A stretch of DNA of 39,185 nucleotides from CAZVFX01 sp964626565 (GTDB lineage Bacteria; Myxococcota_A; UBA9042; CAIXZC01), in contig CAZVFX010000067.1 in NCBI GenBank assembly GCA_964626565.1, positions 1-39,185 on the forward strand. The letters are read 5' to 3'. The translations under genes were made by a program, and so were the position numbers. A model generated the notes under the pieces. The model saw nothing but the letters and a program-made list of their open reading frames with translations, ran no database searches and was not told the DNA's origin. This document shows positions 8,985 through 19,300 of the stretch, piece by piece. Within the stretch, counting starts at the first letter, position 1. Every line of letters begins with the position of its first letter.

Positions 8985-9901
8985 CAAAACACCGTTGTGC
9001 AGAAGTTTTCCAATCGTAATTGCCGGGCTGAATCCATGAACCCCAGGCGCTCGGACTCAAGGACCAGCAACGGCTTGCCGAGGTCGTTTCGAAACCAGGC
9101 CTCGTCCAGAGCAGAGGCGGAAAAAGGCTCAACCACCAGGATAACCGCGGCAACATCTTCCAGATGCGGTCGAAGACGCGCCAGGCGCGCAACCGGGCCC
9201 GTTACCAGGGGGCTTTGGGCCAACGCGTCAAACGGCTCCCGGGCCAGCGCCAGCTCAGCGGCCAGCTCCGCCCATTCATCGTAAACAACCCTTCCGCCCT
9301 GCATTTCGACAAGATCATACAGGTCGGAAAAACCGGCGAGAGAGCCCATCACCGCGACCGGGACCCGGTCGTCCTGCAAACCGTCTACCTCCGGAAGGGG
9401 CACCGCGGCAGGCCGCAGCAGATCGAGCAAAAAGCTGTGCCATGCCCCGGAAGGAAAGACCCCCTCGCGCTGACGGCCAAACGCCTCGGCCAGCAATCTT
9501 ACATGCATGGCCGCATGGGGAGCCCCCTCCTCGTTGTCTGCTGCGGGCAACTCGTCCAGCAGGGCAGACACTCCTTCCCGTGTTCGGACTGCATCCCCGG
9601 GATACACGGGCAGCGGGTGGGTGGTGACATGGGGGTGCAGTCGGGTAAAAGCGGCGGCATAATCCACAATGTCTCCGGCCGTTGCGGCCAGTACGCGCCT
9701 CACCCCGCTGACCTCGGCCCAACCTACCGCCGCTTTTACCGTGGCCGCGGCGTTGCGTACTCCCAGCAATTCCTCACCCCGCTCCTCGTACAGATAGGGG
9801 CTCTCCGCAAGGTGCAGCACCGCCCGAATCACCGAAGTTCGACCGGCCAGTTTTCGGGTTAGCAGGTGAGGAAGCGGTAGCGTTGTTGCCAGCGTACTCA
9901 T
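8984..9901 (-). CDS. HgdB-like dehydratase partner subunit lacking cluster cysteines
   Basis: A protein of about 305 residues whose C-terminal half (VPVAVMGSLAGFSDLYDLVEMQGGRVVYDEW, split here for description, then DVAAVILVVEPF and KPLLVLESERLGF) follows the HgdB/2-hydroxyacyl-CoA dehydratase pattern. It has only one cysteine, three residues before the conserved-looking end, so it cannot hold an iron-sulfur cluster the way HgdA or HgdB does. It is most likely a structural partner of the fusion protein encoded directly downstream with a one-base overlap. Starts at ATG 9901 or GTG 9907 are possible, and neither has a clear Shine-Dalgarno. TATAGT lies only a few bases upstream, so a leaderless start is conceivable. 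Confidence 0.7.
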   Translation of the reverse strand: MSTLATTLPLPHLLTRKLAGRTSVIRAVLHLAESPYLYEERGEELLGVRNAAATVKAAVGWAEVSGVRRVLAATAGDIVDYAAAFTRLHPHVTTHPLPVYPGDAVRTREGVSALLDELPAADNEEGAPHAAMHVRLLAEAFGRQREGVFPSGAWHSFLLDLLRPAAVPLPEVDGLQDDRVPVAVMGSLAGFSDLYDLVEMQGGRVVYDEWAELAAELALAREPFDALAQSPLVTGPVARLARLRPHLEDVAAVILVVEPFSASALDEAWFRNDLGKPLLVLESERLGFMDSARQLRLENFCTTVF

Positions 9902-9950
9902 GCCCACACTATAACACCAGTTGGCTGTTAGTTGTTAGCGACTCTCGACT

Positions 9951-9996
9951 GAAAATTGAGCTTTGTAATTGAAAATTGGTAATTGGTAATTGAGAA
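9951..9996. repeat. AT-rich short repeat (AATTG-type), second copy
   Basis: Degenerate AATTG-based units (TAATTGAAAATTG at 9966-9978, then two GGTAATT copies) lie upstream of the HgdB-like gene. The block shares a 13-mer with the one at 1909-1955. The two blocks bracket the HgdB/HgdBC/A2M genes. Confidence 0.65.
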
Positions 9997-10012
9997 CTGC
10001 CGTTTCTCAAAC

Positions 10013-10050
10013 CCACCCGGGCCGTGGCCCCGCGCCCGCAGCCCGGGTGG
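10013..10050 (-). terminator. GC-rich hairpin after the giant gene
   Basis: CCACCCGGGC at 10013-10022 and GCCCGGGTGG at 10041-10050 are perfect complements with an 18-base GC-rich loop, 18 bases past the TAA of the giant gene. On the minus strand the hairpin is followed by GTTTGAG, a poor T-run, so termination may be incomplete or aided by other factors. It is the strongest terminator-like structure in the window. Confidence 0.6.
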
Positions 10051-10067
10051 ATAAGATTGAACCCTGA

Positions 10068-10334
10068 TTAGTGCGGCAGGAAACCGTGCCTTTCCACATA
10101 CTCGACCAGGGAATCCAGCGCCTCGTAGTCCACCGTGAGCAAGCCGTCGGGCGTGTGCCCAACTGCCCACGGGTAGAGCGCTTCGACTTCCTGAGCGATG
10201 AGGCCTCGGTCCTCGCCCCTCAGTCCGTGTTCGAGGGCAGCCTCATTCCAGGTGTATTGCACACCCTGGAGGCCCAACACCTCGTACTTGGAACCCGGCA
10301 GCGGACGAATATCCGTCTTCAGCCGGATGTCGGA
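10068..10334 (-). other. S74-type intramolecular chaperone/auto-processing domain of the giant protein
   Basis: The last 88 residues begin with SDIRLKTDIRPL and contain GLIAQEVEALYPWAV and VDYEALDSLVEYV, the pattern of the peptidase S74 family known from phage tailspikes and fibres. In that family the domain trimerises, helps the fibre fold and cuts itself off just before the serine, using a Ser-Lys dyad. Here the serine is residue 7746 (bases 10332-10334) and the lysine 7751 (10317-10319). This predicts release of an 88-residue fragment. Confidence 0.85.
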
Positions 10335-13300
10335 CAGGTGACCGGAACTGGCGTTCCAGGTCTTGATGATCAATCTGTACGGTGCAGTGTACACCGCCTG
10401 TTCATAGTACATGTCGGTGACAATCCAGTAGGTGCCCGCCGACCAGGTCTTCGGACTCGACCAACTCCAACCCCACGATTGCTCGTTGTTGGTGGAGTAG
10501 CGACACAGCATCTTCTGGCCGTTGCCGTTCTTACAGAAGTCGGCGCCCTTGTAGATCATCATACGCGGGTAGTTGTTGGGCGACCAACCGCCGTGCTTGT
10601 TGTAGTAGATGGACACGTACACCGTCCACGGAAGGTTGAAGCGGTAGATCTTGTCGTAGTGGCCGTGCGGCTTGCAGTAGTTGCAGAACCAGCAGTTGCC
10701 CCATGCCCAGGAACCGTACGGGCTGAAGTCGTCGTGGTCGCCGGCCAGGTTGTCATAGAAGTACTTGGTCTGCGGGTGCGTGGTGAAGTTGGTCTGGATG
10801 AAGTTACCGCAGTAGTCACCCGACTCGTAGCATTCCACAGGGTTGTTGGTCTGGTTTTCGCCGTAGGTGCTGTCGCAGGCGCAGTTTCCGCACAAGGTGG
10901 TCCAGTCGAACTGGATGGTATAGTCACCCTTCTGCGTGCCGAAGCCGTCCACGTAGACGTACCAGTCTTTGCCCGGCAACATCTTGTTGTGGAGGCAACT
11001 GCCCTTGCCCAGGTTGCAACCGTCGTCGTTGTACCAGATTTTGACGCCGTCGCCACCGCAGTGAACCTGCTTGACGTAAAGCAGCGTGTCGAAGTTACCC
11101 CACACCTTGATCTGCAGGTCGACACCGACACTGTCGCTCTTGGTGTGGATGTGGTAGACACGGTCCCTTCCGTACTGACCACCACTGTTGCCGGTGGACC
11201 AGAGGAACTGGTTGCTGGCGCCGAACGTCGACCCGTAGTAGGTCGCGTCAGCCGAGTTCACGTTACTCGAGCTGGCCGTGTTGGCCGGCGGCGAGTGTGC
11301 TTCAATGTACGGGCTGCACGTGTCGCCGTAGCAGCAGTACTGGCCCTTGGCGCACGGTGACGACGTGGAGCAGTTCTGACACTGCGTATTGGACTTGCAG
11401 ATTGCCGTCGGGCAGCAGTTCTGGTCCGCAGTACAGGAGGACCGGCACTGGTCGCCCAGGCAACTGAACGGGCAGCAACTCACAGAACCTGAGTCAAGAC
11501 ATGAACCGGCGCCGTTGCAATAGTCGGTGGGCTGGAACGCATTGTTGTCGCAGGTCTGAGTGTGGCAGATAACGTCTGCGCCCCACTTACGGCAGGCGCC
11601 GGAGCCGTTGCAGGTTCCGTCGTTGCCGCAGGTGGACATATCCTGCTGACCGCAGTCGTTGAACGGGTCGGTACCCGAGTTGGCGTTGACGCACGCGCCG
11701 GCTCCGTCACAAATGGAGCAGACCCCGCACTCATCGTCCGGGTCGGTAAGGTATGAGTGGAAGGTGCAGTTGCCCACGAAGCCGGCGAGGTTGCAAGCCT
11801 TGCAGCCACCGGTGCATGCGTTGTTGCAGCACACGCCGTCGACACAGAAGCCGGATGCACACTCGCTGGCGCTGGTGCAACTCTCACCAATGCCCTTCTT
11901 GGCTTTGCACTGACCGCCCTGGCACCAGAAGCCGGTGCAGCAGTGCGACGTGTCGGAGCAGTTGCTCCGGCAGGAATCCCCGCTGCACGCGTACGGGCAA
12001 CAGGAGGATGAACCGGCGTCCACGCACACGCCCAAGCCGTCACACTTGTCGGCCAGGTGCAGCATGTTGCCGAGACAACTCTGCGGCGTGCAGATGGTGC
12101 TGTTCGGCCACATGGAGCAGTTGCCTGAACCGTCGCAGTTACCGCTCTGGCCGCAGGTGTCCGAATCGGTCTGGGAGCAATCCCCACCCGGGTCGGTACC
12201 CGCTGCCACCGCTGAACAAGCCCCCGCACCGTTGCAAGCCTGGCAGTTGGGGCACTCGTTCCCGGGGTCGTCGCCGCTCGGATGCGGAGAGCAGGTTCCT
12301 TCCTTGCCGGAAACGTTGCAAGCCTGGCAAGTGCCGGTACAAGTGCTGTTACAGCAGAAGCCGTCAACGCAGAGTCCACTGGCGCACTCTATGGCGCCGC
12401 TGCAAGCCTCGCCGTTGGCCTTCTTGTCCACGCAGGCGGAGCCGTTGCAGTAAGAAGTGGCGCAGCAGTTGGCGTCACTGGCGCAGGAAGTGAGGCACGC
12501 GTCGGTGCCGCACTTGTACGGGCAGCAGGTCGATGAACCGGAGTCCACGCAAGCGCCTGTACCGCTGCAGTAATCGGTACCCTCGAGAGTTTCACCCACG
12601 CAACTCGGGGTTCCGCACTCGATGGAGGCGGGCCACTTCCGACACTGGCCGGAGCCGTCGCAACCGCCGTCGTCGCCGCAAGTCGTCGACACGGACTCGA
12701 TGCACTCGTCCTTGGCGTCCTGGCCTGCAGGCGTCATCTTGCAAGCGCCCGCACCGTTGCACACCTGGCACTTGCCGCACTCACCGTTGAGGTCGGTATT
12801 GTTGGAAATGTATGCGCACGCACCCAGCGAGACCGGGCTGTTGCACGCCCGGCAAACGCCGGTGCAGGGCCCGTCGCAGCAAACGCCGTCGACGCAGTAG
12901 CCCGAGAGGCACTGGTTGTTACCGCCGCAGCCTTCGCCCAACGACTTCTTGGGCACGCAAACACTGGCGGAGCAGTAGTAGCCCACCACGCAGTCGCCGT
13001 CAGTGGCGCAGTTGGTGGCGCAGTCGTTGCCCGAACACTTGTAGGGCGAGCACGACGTCGAACCGCTGTCCTCGCAAAGTCCGTCCCCGTCGCAGTAGTC
13101 GGCGAGGTACTGAGTGGACCCGGAGCAGATCTTCGGATTACACTCGGTGCCCGCATCCCACAGCCGGCACGAACCGGAGCCGTCGCATTGACCGTCCTGA
13201 CCGCACGGTGACTGCGCCAGGCAGTCGTCCAATGCGTCAGAGCCGTCGGCAACGTTGACACAGGCCCCGAAGCCGTTGCACACCTTGCACACACCGCACT

Positions 13301-16300
13301 CGTTGTCCGGGTCGGTGTTGGTTGACAGGAAGGTGCAGAAGCCAACCTTGTTCTCCACGTTGCAGGCCTGGCACGTGTTTTCACACGCATTGTTGCAGCA
13401 GAAGCCGTCAACGCAGAAGCCGCTCTCGCACTCATCACCGGCGGCGCACGCTGATCCGTTGGGCTTCTTGGACAGGCACTGGCCGGAGATACAGAAGTAC
13501 CCACCACAGCAGTGGGAATTATCGGTGCAGTTGGCCCGGCAGGTGTTGCCGGAGCCGCATGCATACGGACAGCACGACGTCGACCCCTCGGGCAGTGAAA
13601 TGCAGTTACCCGAGCCGTTGCAGTACTGAGTCACGTATTCGACATTGTTGGAGCATGTCTGCTCCTGACAGACCGTGTCGCTCTGCCAGTACTGGCAAGC
13701 GCCGCCGCCATCGCACAGGCCGTTCAACTTGCAGGTGGCCTGGTCCGACTGCGTACACGCATTGAGCGGGTCGGTCTGAGCATCGACGTTGACACACGCA
13801 CCCGCGCCGTCGCAGAAGCGGCAGAGCCCGCACTCACCGGTCGGGTCGGTCTGGGCACCGTAGAACGTACAGGTTCCCAGCTTGCCGCCGACGTTGCATG
13901 CCTGGCACTGACCGGCGCACCAATCGTCGCAGCAGTACCCGTCAACGCACTTCTGACTGAAGCACTCGGAGTTGGACGAGCACGACTCGCCGTTGGCCTT
14001 CTTCGGCACGCAGGCGGAACCCACGCAGTGGTAGCCGTCGCAACAAGAGACATCGGAGGTGCAGGAGTTGAGACATACACTCTCGGTGCCGCACTTGTAC
14101 GGACAGCAATCCTCAGCGCCCGCTTCGACGCACAATCCGGCGCCGTCGCAGTACTCGGTCGGGTAGAACGTGGTGCCGCCGCACTCGGAGGACTCACACT
14201 GGGTGGCATTGCTCCAGTACTGGCACGCACCCGCACCGTCGCACATGCCGTTCCAGCCGCATGAGGAAGCGGCCGAGGCGCCGCAGTCGTTCTTCGGGTC
14301 GCTGCCCGCATTCACCGACTTGCAGGCGAAGGCGCCGTTGCACACGTTGCACTTGCCGCACTCGCCCTCGGGGTCGGAGTTGTTGTCGTAAGGAGTACAG
14401 TTACCCACGTTGCCGGCGAGGTTACACGCCTGGCAGTCGCCGGAGCATGAACCGTCACAGCAAACACCGTCGGTGCAGAACCCAGACAGGCACTCCTGCG
14501 GTGCGTTGCAGCCTGCACCGTTGGACAGCTTGCCCACGCACGTGCCGGCTTCGCAGTAAGCGTCGGAGCAGCAGTGGCCGTTGCTGGAGCAACTGTTGCG
14601 GCACTCGGTGCCGGTGACGTTGCAGCGATACGGACAACAATCGGAGTTATTGGCCGGCTCGCATACACCCGCACCGTCGCACTCGTCCGCGTCGTAGTAG
14701 GTATGGTCAGAGCATACGATGTTGGAGCACTTGGTGCCATCCGGCCAGAACCGGCAGGTTCCGTCGCCGGCGCACTGGCCATCGTATGCACAGGACGCCT
14801 GCGCCTGTTGGACGCAGTCGTTACCCGGGTCGGTGCCGTTGACCGCCAGCTTGCAAGCCTTACTGCCGTTGCACACCTGGCAGGTGGCGCAGTCGTTCTC
14901 CGGGTCGGTATTGTTGGGCTGAGCACTGCAGGTACCTTCCTGCCCGGGCAGGTTGCAGGCCTCGCACAGGCCTTCGCAAGCCGTGTCGCAGCAGTAGCCG
15001 TCAACGCAGAAGCCTGACGGGCACTGTTCCGGGCCCTGGCAAGGATCGCCCAGGTCTTCCTGGAGCTCGCAAACACCTGCCTGGCAGAAGTAGCCGTCGC
15101 AGCAGTCGTCGTTCCCGCCGCACATGGTGCCACAGCCGTTGCCCTGGCACATGTACGGACAGCAGGAGAAGTTGTCGGCGCAGCAGCGCACGTAGGCCGT
15201 GTCGGTGGCATCAGTGCACGACTTGGGAATGGCGCCGATGTTGTCCGGGTTGCCCGGACCGGTCCAGAACGCGTCCTCACCGCACTCGCTGATGGTCCAG
15301 ACCCGTTCGGCGTCGTAGCCACAGCCGGTGCCCTGAGATTCGCGGTCGGCCAGTTCATCGTAGGTGCAAAGCCGGCCGCCCCACGCACTGCACATATTCA
15401 CGGCCTGCTCGTAGAGCACCGGGCCGCTGCAGGGATCGGACTCGCTGCACACCAGGCCGGAGCCGAACAGGTCCTCCCAGCCGAGCACTTCGCAGCCCGA
15501 GCCGGTGCCCACGCACGCGCCGTTGCCGTCGCAGAACTTGGTCGGTGTCAGCGCACTGGCAGCACAGGCCTGCTCGTTGCAGTTGGTGCCGCCCGGCCAC
15601 TTCCGGCACTGGCCGGAGCCGTTGCACACACCGTCCGCACCGCAGGTGCTCGGGTCGGTGGAAACGCAGTCGTCCTTCGGGTCAGCGCCCTCGTCCGCGT
15701 TGCCACAAGAGCCGGTGCCGTTGCACACCTTGCAAAGACCGCACTCGGTCTCCGGGTCGTCGCCCGGCGCATGGTAGGTGCACACACCTTCGTGCCCGGC
15801 CAGGTTGCAGGCCCGGCATTCGCCGGCGCAGCCGCTGTTGCAGCAGTAACCGTCAACGCAGTTGCCCGACAGGCACTCTACTGCAGAACCGCACGGCGAG
15901 CCGGTAGCCTTCTTCGGCACACACACGGAACCAAGGCAGTAGAAGCCGCTCACGCAATCCGCATCGTCGGCGCAGGAGGTGAGGCACGACTCATCATCGG
16001 CGCACTTGTATGGCGCACAGGTAATGTTCCCCGCATCAAGGCAGGTGCCCAGACCGTTGCACGTATCCGCCAGATACAGCGTGGATTCAGTGCAGAACTG
16101 GTCCTGGCAAGTGGTAGTGGCGTCCCAGTACTGGCATCCGCCCACTCCGTTGCACTGGCCGTCGAAACTGCAGGTCCAGGCCTCGAGCTGAGTGCAATCC
16201 TCTTTCGGGTCGCCGCCGGAGGCAGCGTTCTTACAGAAGCCGCCGCCGCTGCAAACTCGGCAGACACCGCACTCGGCTTCGGGGTCGGAGTTGTTGGCAA

Positions 16301-19300
16301 TGTTGAAGCAGATACCTTCCCAGCCGGCTTCGTTGCACTTCTGGCACTGCCCGGCGCACGGGCCGTTGCAGCACACCCCGTCAACACAGTACCAACTGAG
16401 GCACTCGGTTGACTTGGCGCAATCTTCGCCGTTGCCCTTCTTAGGCTGGCAAGTGCTGTCCGCTGCACAGTAGTAACCGAACAGGCAGTCGCCGTCCTCA
16501 TCGCACGAGCTCTTGCAATCCAGCCCTTCGGCATCGCAGGTGTAGCCGGAACAACTGGCGTAACCACCGTCGGTGCACAGGCCCATGCCGTTGCACTGGT
16601 CCGCGTAGAAGACGTAGCCGCCCACGCAATACTGCGGGAAGCACTCTACGCCGGCATCCCAGAAGTCGCACTGGCCGGTGCCGTTGCACATGCCGCTGTA
16701 ACCGCAGGAACTCTGGGCGTGGGCTGCACAGTCGTTGGCCGGGTCGGTATTGTCAGCCGCGGGCACGCACGTGTTGTCGGCGCCGGAGCAAACCAGACAC
16801 GGAGAGCAGTTGTTCTCCGGGTCGGTATCAGTAGGAGTAAATGTACAGGTACCCTCGAGACCTGCCTGGTTGCAGGACTCGCACAACTGGGTACACGGAG
16901 TATCGCAGCAGAAGCCGTCGATGCAGTAGTTCGACAGGCACTCGCTGTGCCCGTTGCACACCTCGCCGTTATCCTTCTTGGCAGTACACCCGCCCGCGTT
17001 GCAGTAGGCGTCGGGGCAGCAGTGCCAGTCAAGGGCACACGCATCCCGGCAACCGGACGCCTGTGCGTTACAGGCGTACGGGCAGCAACTGGCGGAAGGT
17101 GAGTCGGTGCAAACCCCGTCGCCGCTGCAGTAGTCAGCGGGATAGAGGGTGGTCCACTGGCACACCTGATTGGCGCACACGGTGGTGTCGTCCCACACAT
17201 CGCAGTGTCCCGCACCGTCGCAGGTGCCGTCCTGGCCGCAGGACCACGGCATGGTCTGCCAGCACTCGGTCTTGTAGTCTTCGCCCTCTTCGACGAACTT
17301 GCAGGAGCCGGCGCCGTTGCACACCCGGCACAAGCCGCACTCGGCCTGCGGGTCGGTGTTGGCCGCGTAGCTGGTACAGGTACCTTCCTTACCCGCAACT
17401 GCGCAGGAACGGCAGTCGCCGCCACACTCTTCGTTGCAGCAGTAGCCGTCGATGCAGAAGCCGGAGAGGCACTCGTAACCCTGGATGCAGGTCTCCCCTT
17501 CCGGCTTCTTGCCCACACACTCAGCGCCGGAGCAGTAGTTGCCGGTGCAGCAGTGGTCGTTGTTGAAGCAGGAGTTGAGGCAACCGTTGTTCCAGCACAT
17601 GTACGGACAGCAGCTCTCAGTAGCGGATTCGACACAAGCGCCGCCGCCGTCGCAGTAGTCAGCCGGGTAGAGGGTCGAGCCCACGCAGCTCTGCGCATCG
17701 CAGATAGTGGTGTCGGCCCAGAAGTCACAACCGCCGGAGCCGTCGCAGTAGCCGTCGCCCTGGCAGGTGGATTCATCGAACTGCGGGCAGTCGTTGTACG
17801 GGTCCATCCCGTCAAGGACGTTCTTGCACAGGCCGGCGCCGTTGCACAGCATGCACTGGCCGCAGTCATCTTCACTGTCGGTATCGTTGGCGAAGAAGGT
17901 GCAGATACCTTCCACGTCCACAATGGCGCACGACTCGCAGTTCCCGTCGCACGCAGTGTTGCAGCAGTAGCCGTCTACGCAGTGGGCGGAGATACACTCG
18001 GCATCCGCGGCGCACAACTCGCCGATATCCTTCTTCGGCACACAGTTGGGCACGTCGCACCAGTGAGTGGAGACGCAATCGTCGTTATCCACGCACAGGG
18101 TGAGGCACGCGAAGGCCGCGTCGTCGCACACGTACGGCGGGCAGTTCGTGGTGCCCTTATCGAGGCACTCGCCCACACCATCGCACAGGTCGGCGGCATG
18201 CTCTACGCCGTTGACGCAGAACTGGGCCAGACACTCGGTTTCTTCAAGCCACAGCCGGCAGGCGCCCGCACCGTCGCAGGTACCGTCCTGGTCGCAACTG
18301 GCGGCCGAGTCGGCGGTGCAATCCCCAACCGGGTCAACACCGTCGAGCACCAGCACACACTCGTGGCCGTCGCCGATGCACGCCTGGCACAGAGCACATT
18401 CGTCCTCGGGGTCGGAGCCCTGAGCATGGGTAGTGCAGGTACCTTCAGTGCCGGCAATGGCGCAAGACTCGCAGGTCTCCTCGCACGGCGAGTTGCAGCA
18501 GTAGCCATCAACGCAGAGGTTGGAAAGGCACTCATTGGCGCCGTTGCAGGTCTCACCCAGCACCTTCTTGGGTACACAGGTGGGCGCATCGCACCAGTAG
18601 AGCGGAATACAGTGATCGTCAACCGAACAGGAAGTCCGGCAGTTGGTGTCATCATCAGCGCACTCGTACGGCGAGCAGTCAATGGTGCCCAGGTCGAGGC
18701 AAGAGCCGGAGCCGTCGCACTCGTCGGGTACGTTCACCACGTGGAAGTCACAGTACTGCTCGATACAGATACTGCCCGGCAGCCAGTTCCGGCAAGCACT
18801 CTCACCGTCGCAGACGCCGTCCTGGTCGCAGGTGGAGACCGGGTCGGCAAGGCACTGGTTCAACGGGTCGTCCCCGTCGAGAACCACCTTGCAGGCCGCA
18901 TCACCGGTGCAGACGTTGCACAGGCCGCACTCAAGTTCGGGGTCGGTATCAACGGCATAGGTACCGCAGGAACCTTCCTCACCTTCGAGCGCGCAACTGG
19001 AGCAGGTTTCAGCGCAGGCCGACTCGCAGCAGTAGCCGTCGACGCAGAAGTTGGAGAGGCACTCGTTGGCCGCCCCGCACGGATCGCCAGTGGGCTTCTT
19101 CGGCACACACACGGCGCCGAGGCAGTAGAACAGCGGCATGCAGTCCGCATCGGACTGGCAGGAGAACAGGCAGTCGGTGCCGTCCCCGTTGCACACATAC
19201 GGCTCGCAGTCTACATCCGCCGGATTGACGCAGTCACCCACACCGTCGCAGTAGTGGGTCGGGTCCTTGATGTGGCCGGCGCAGGTCTGAGCCAGGCACT

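Noticed and set aside
10071..11360. A 429-residue open frame on the plus strand
   Set aside because: Antisense to the S74 and PPC-like end of the giant gene, with no recognisable protein features.
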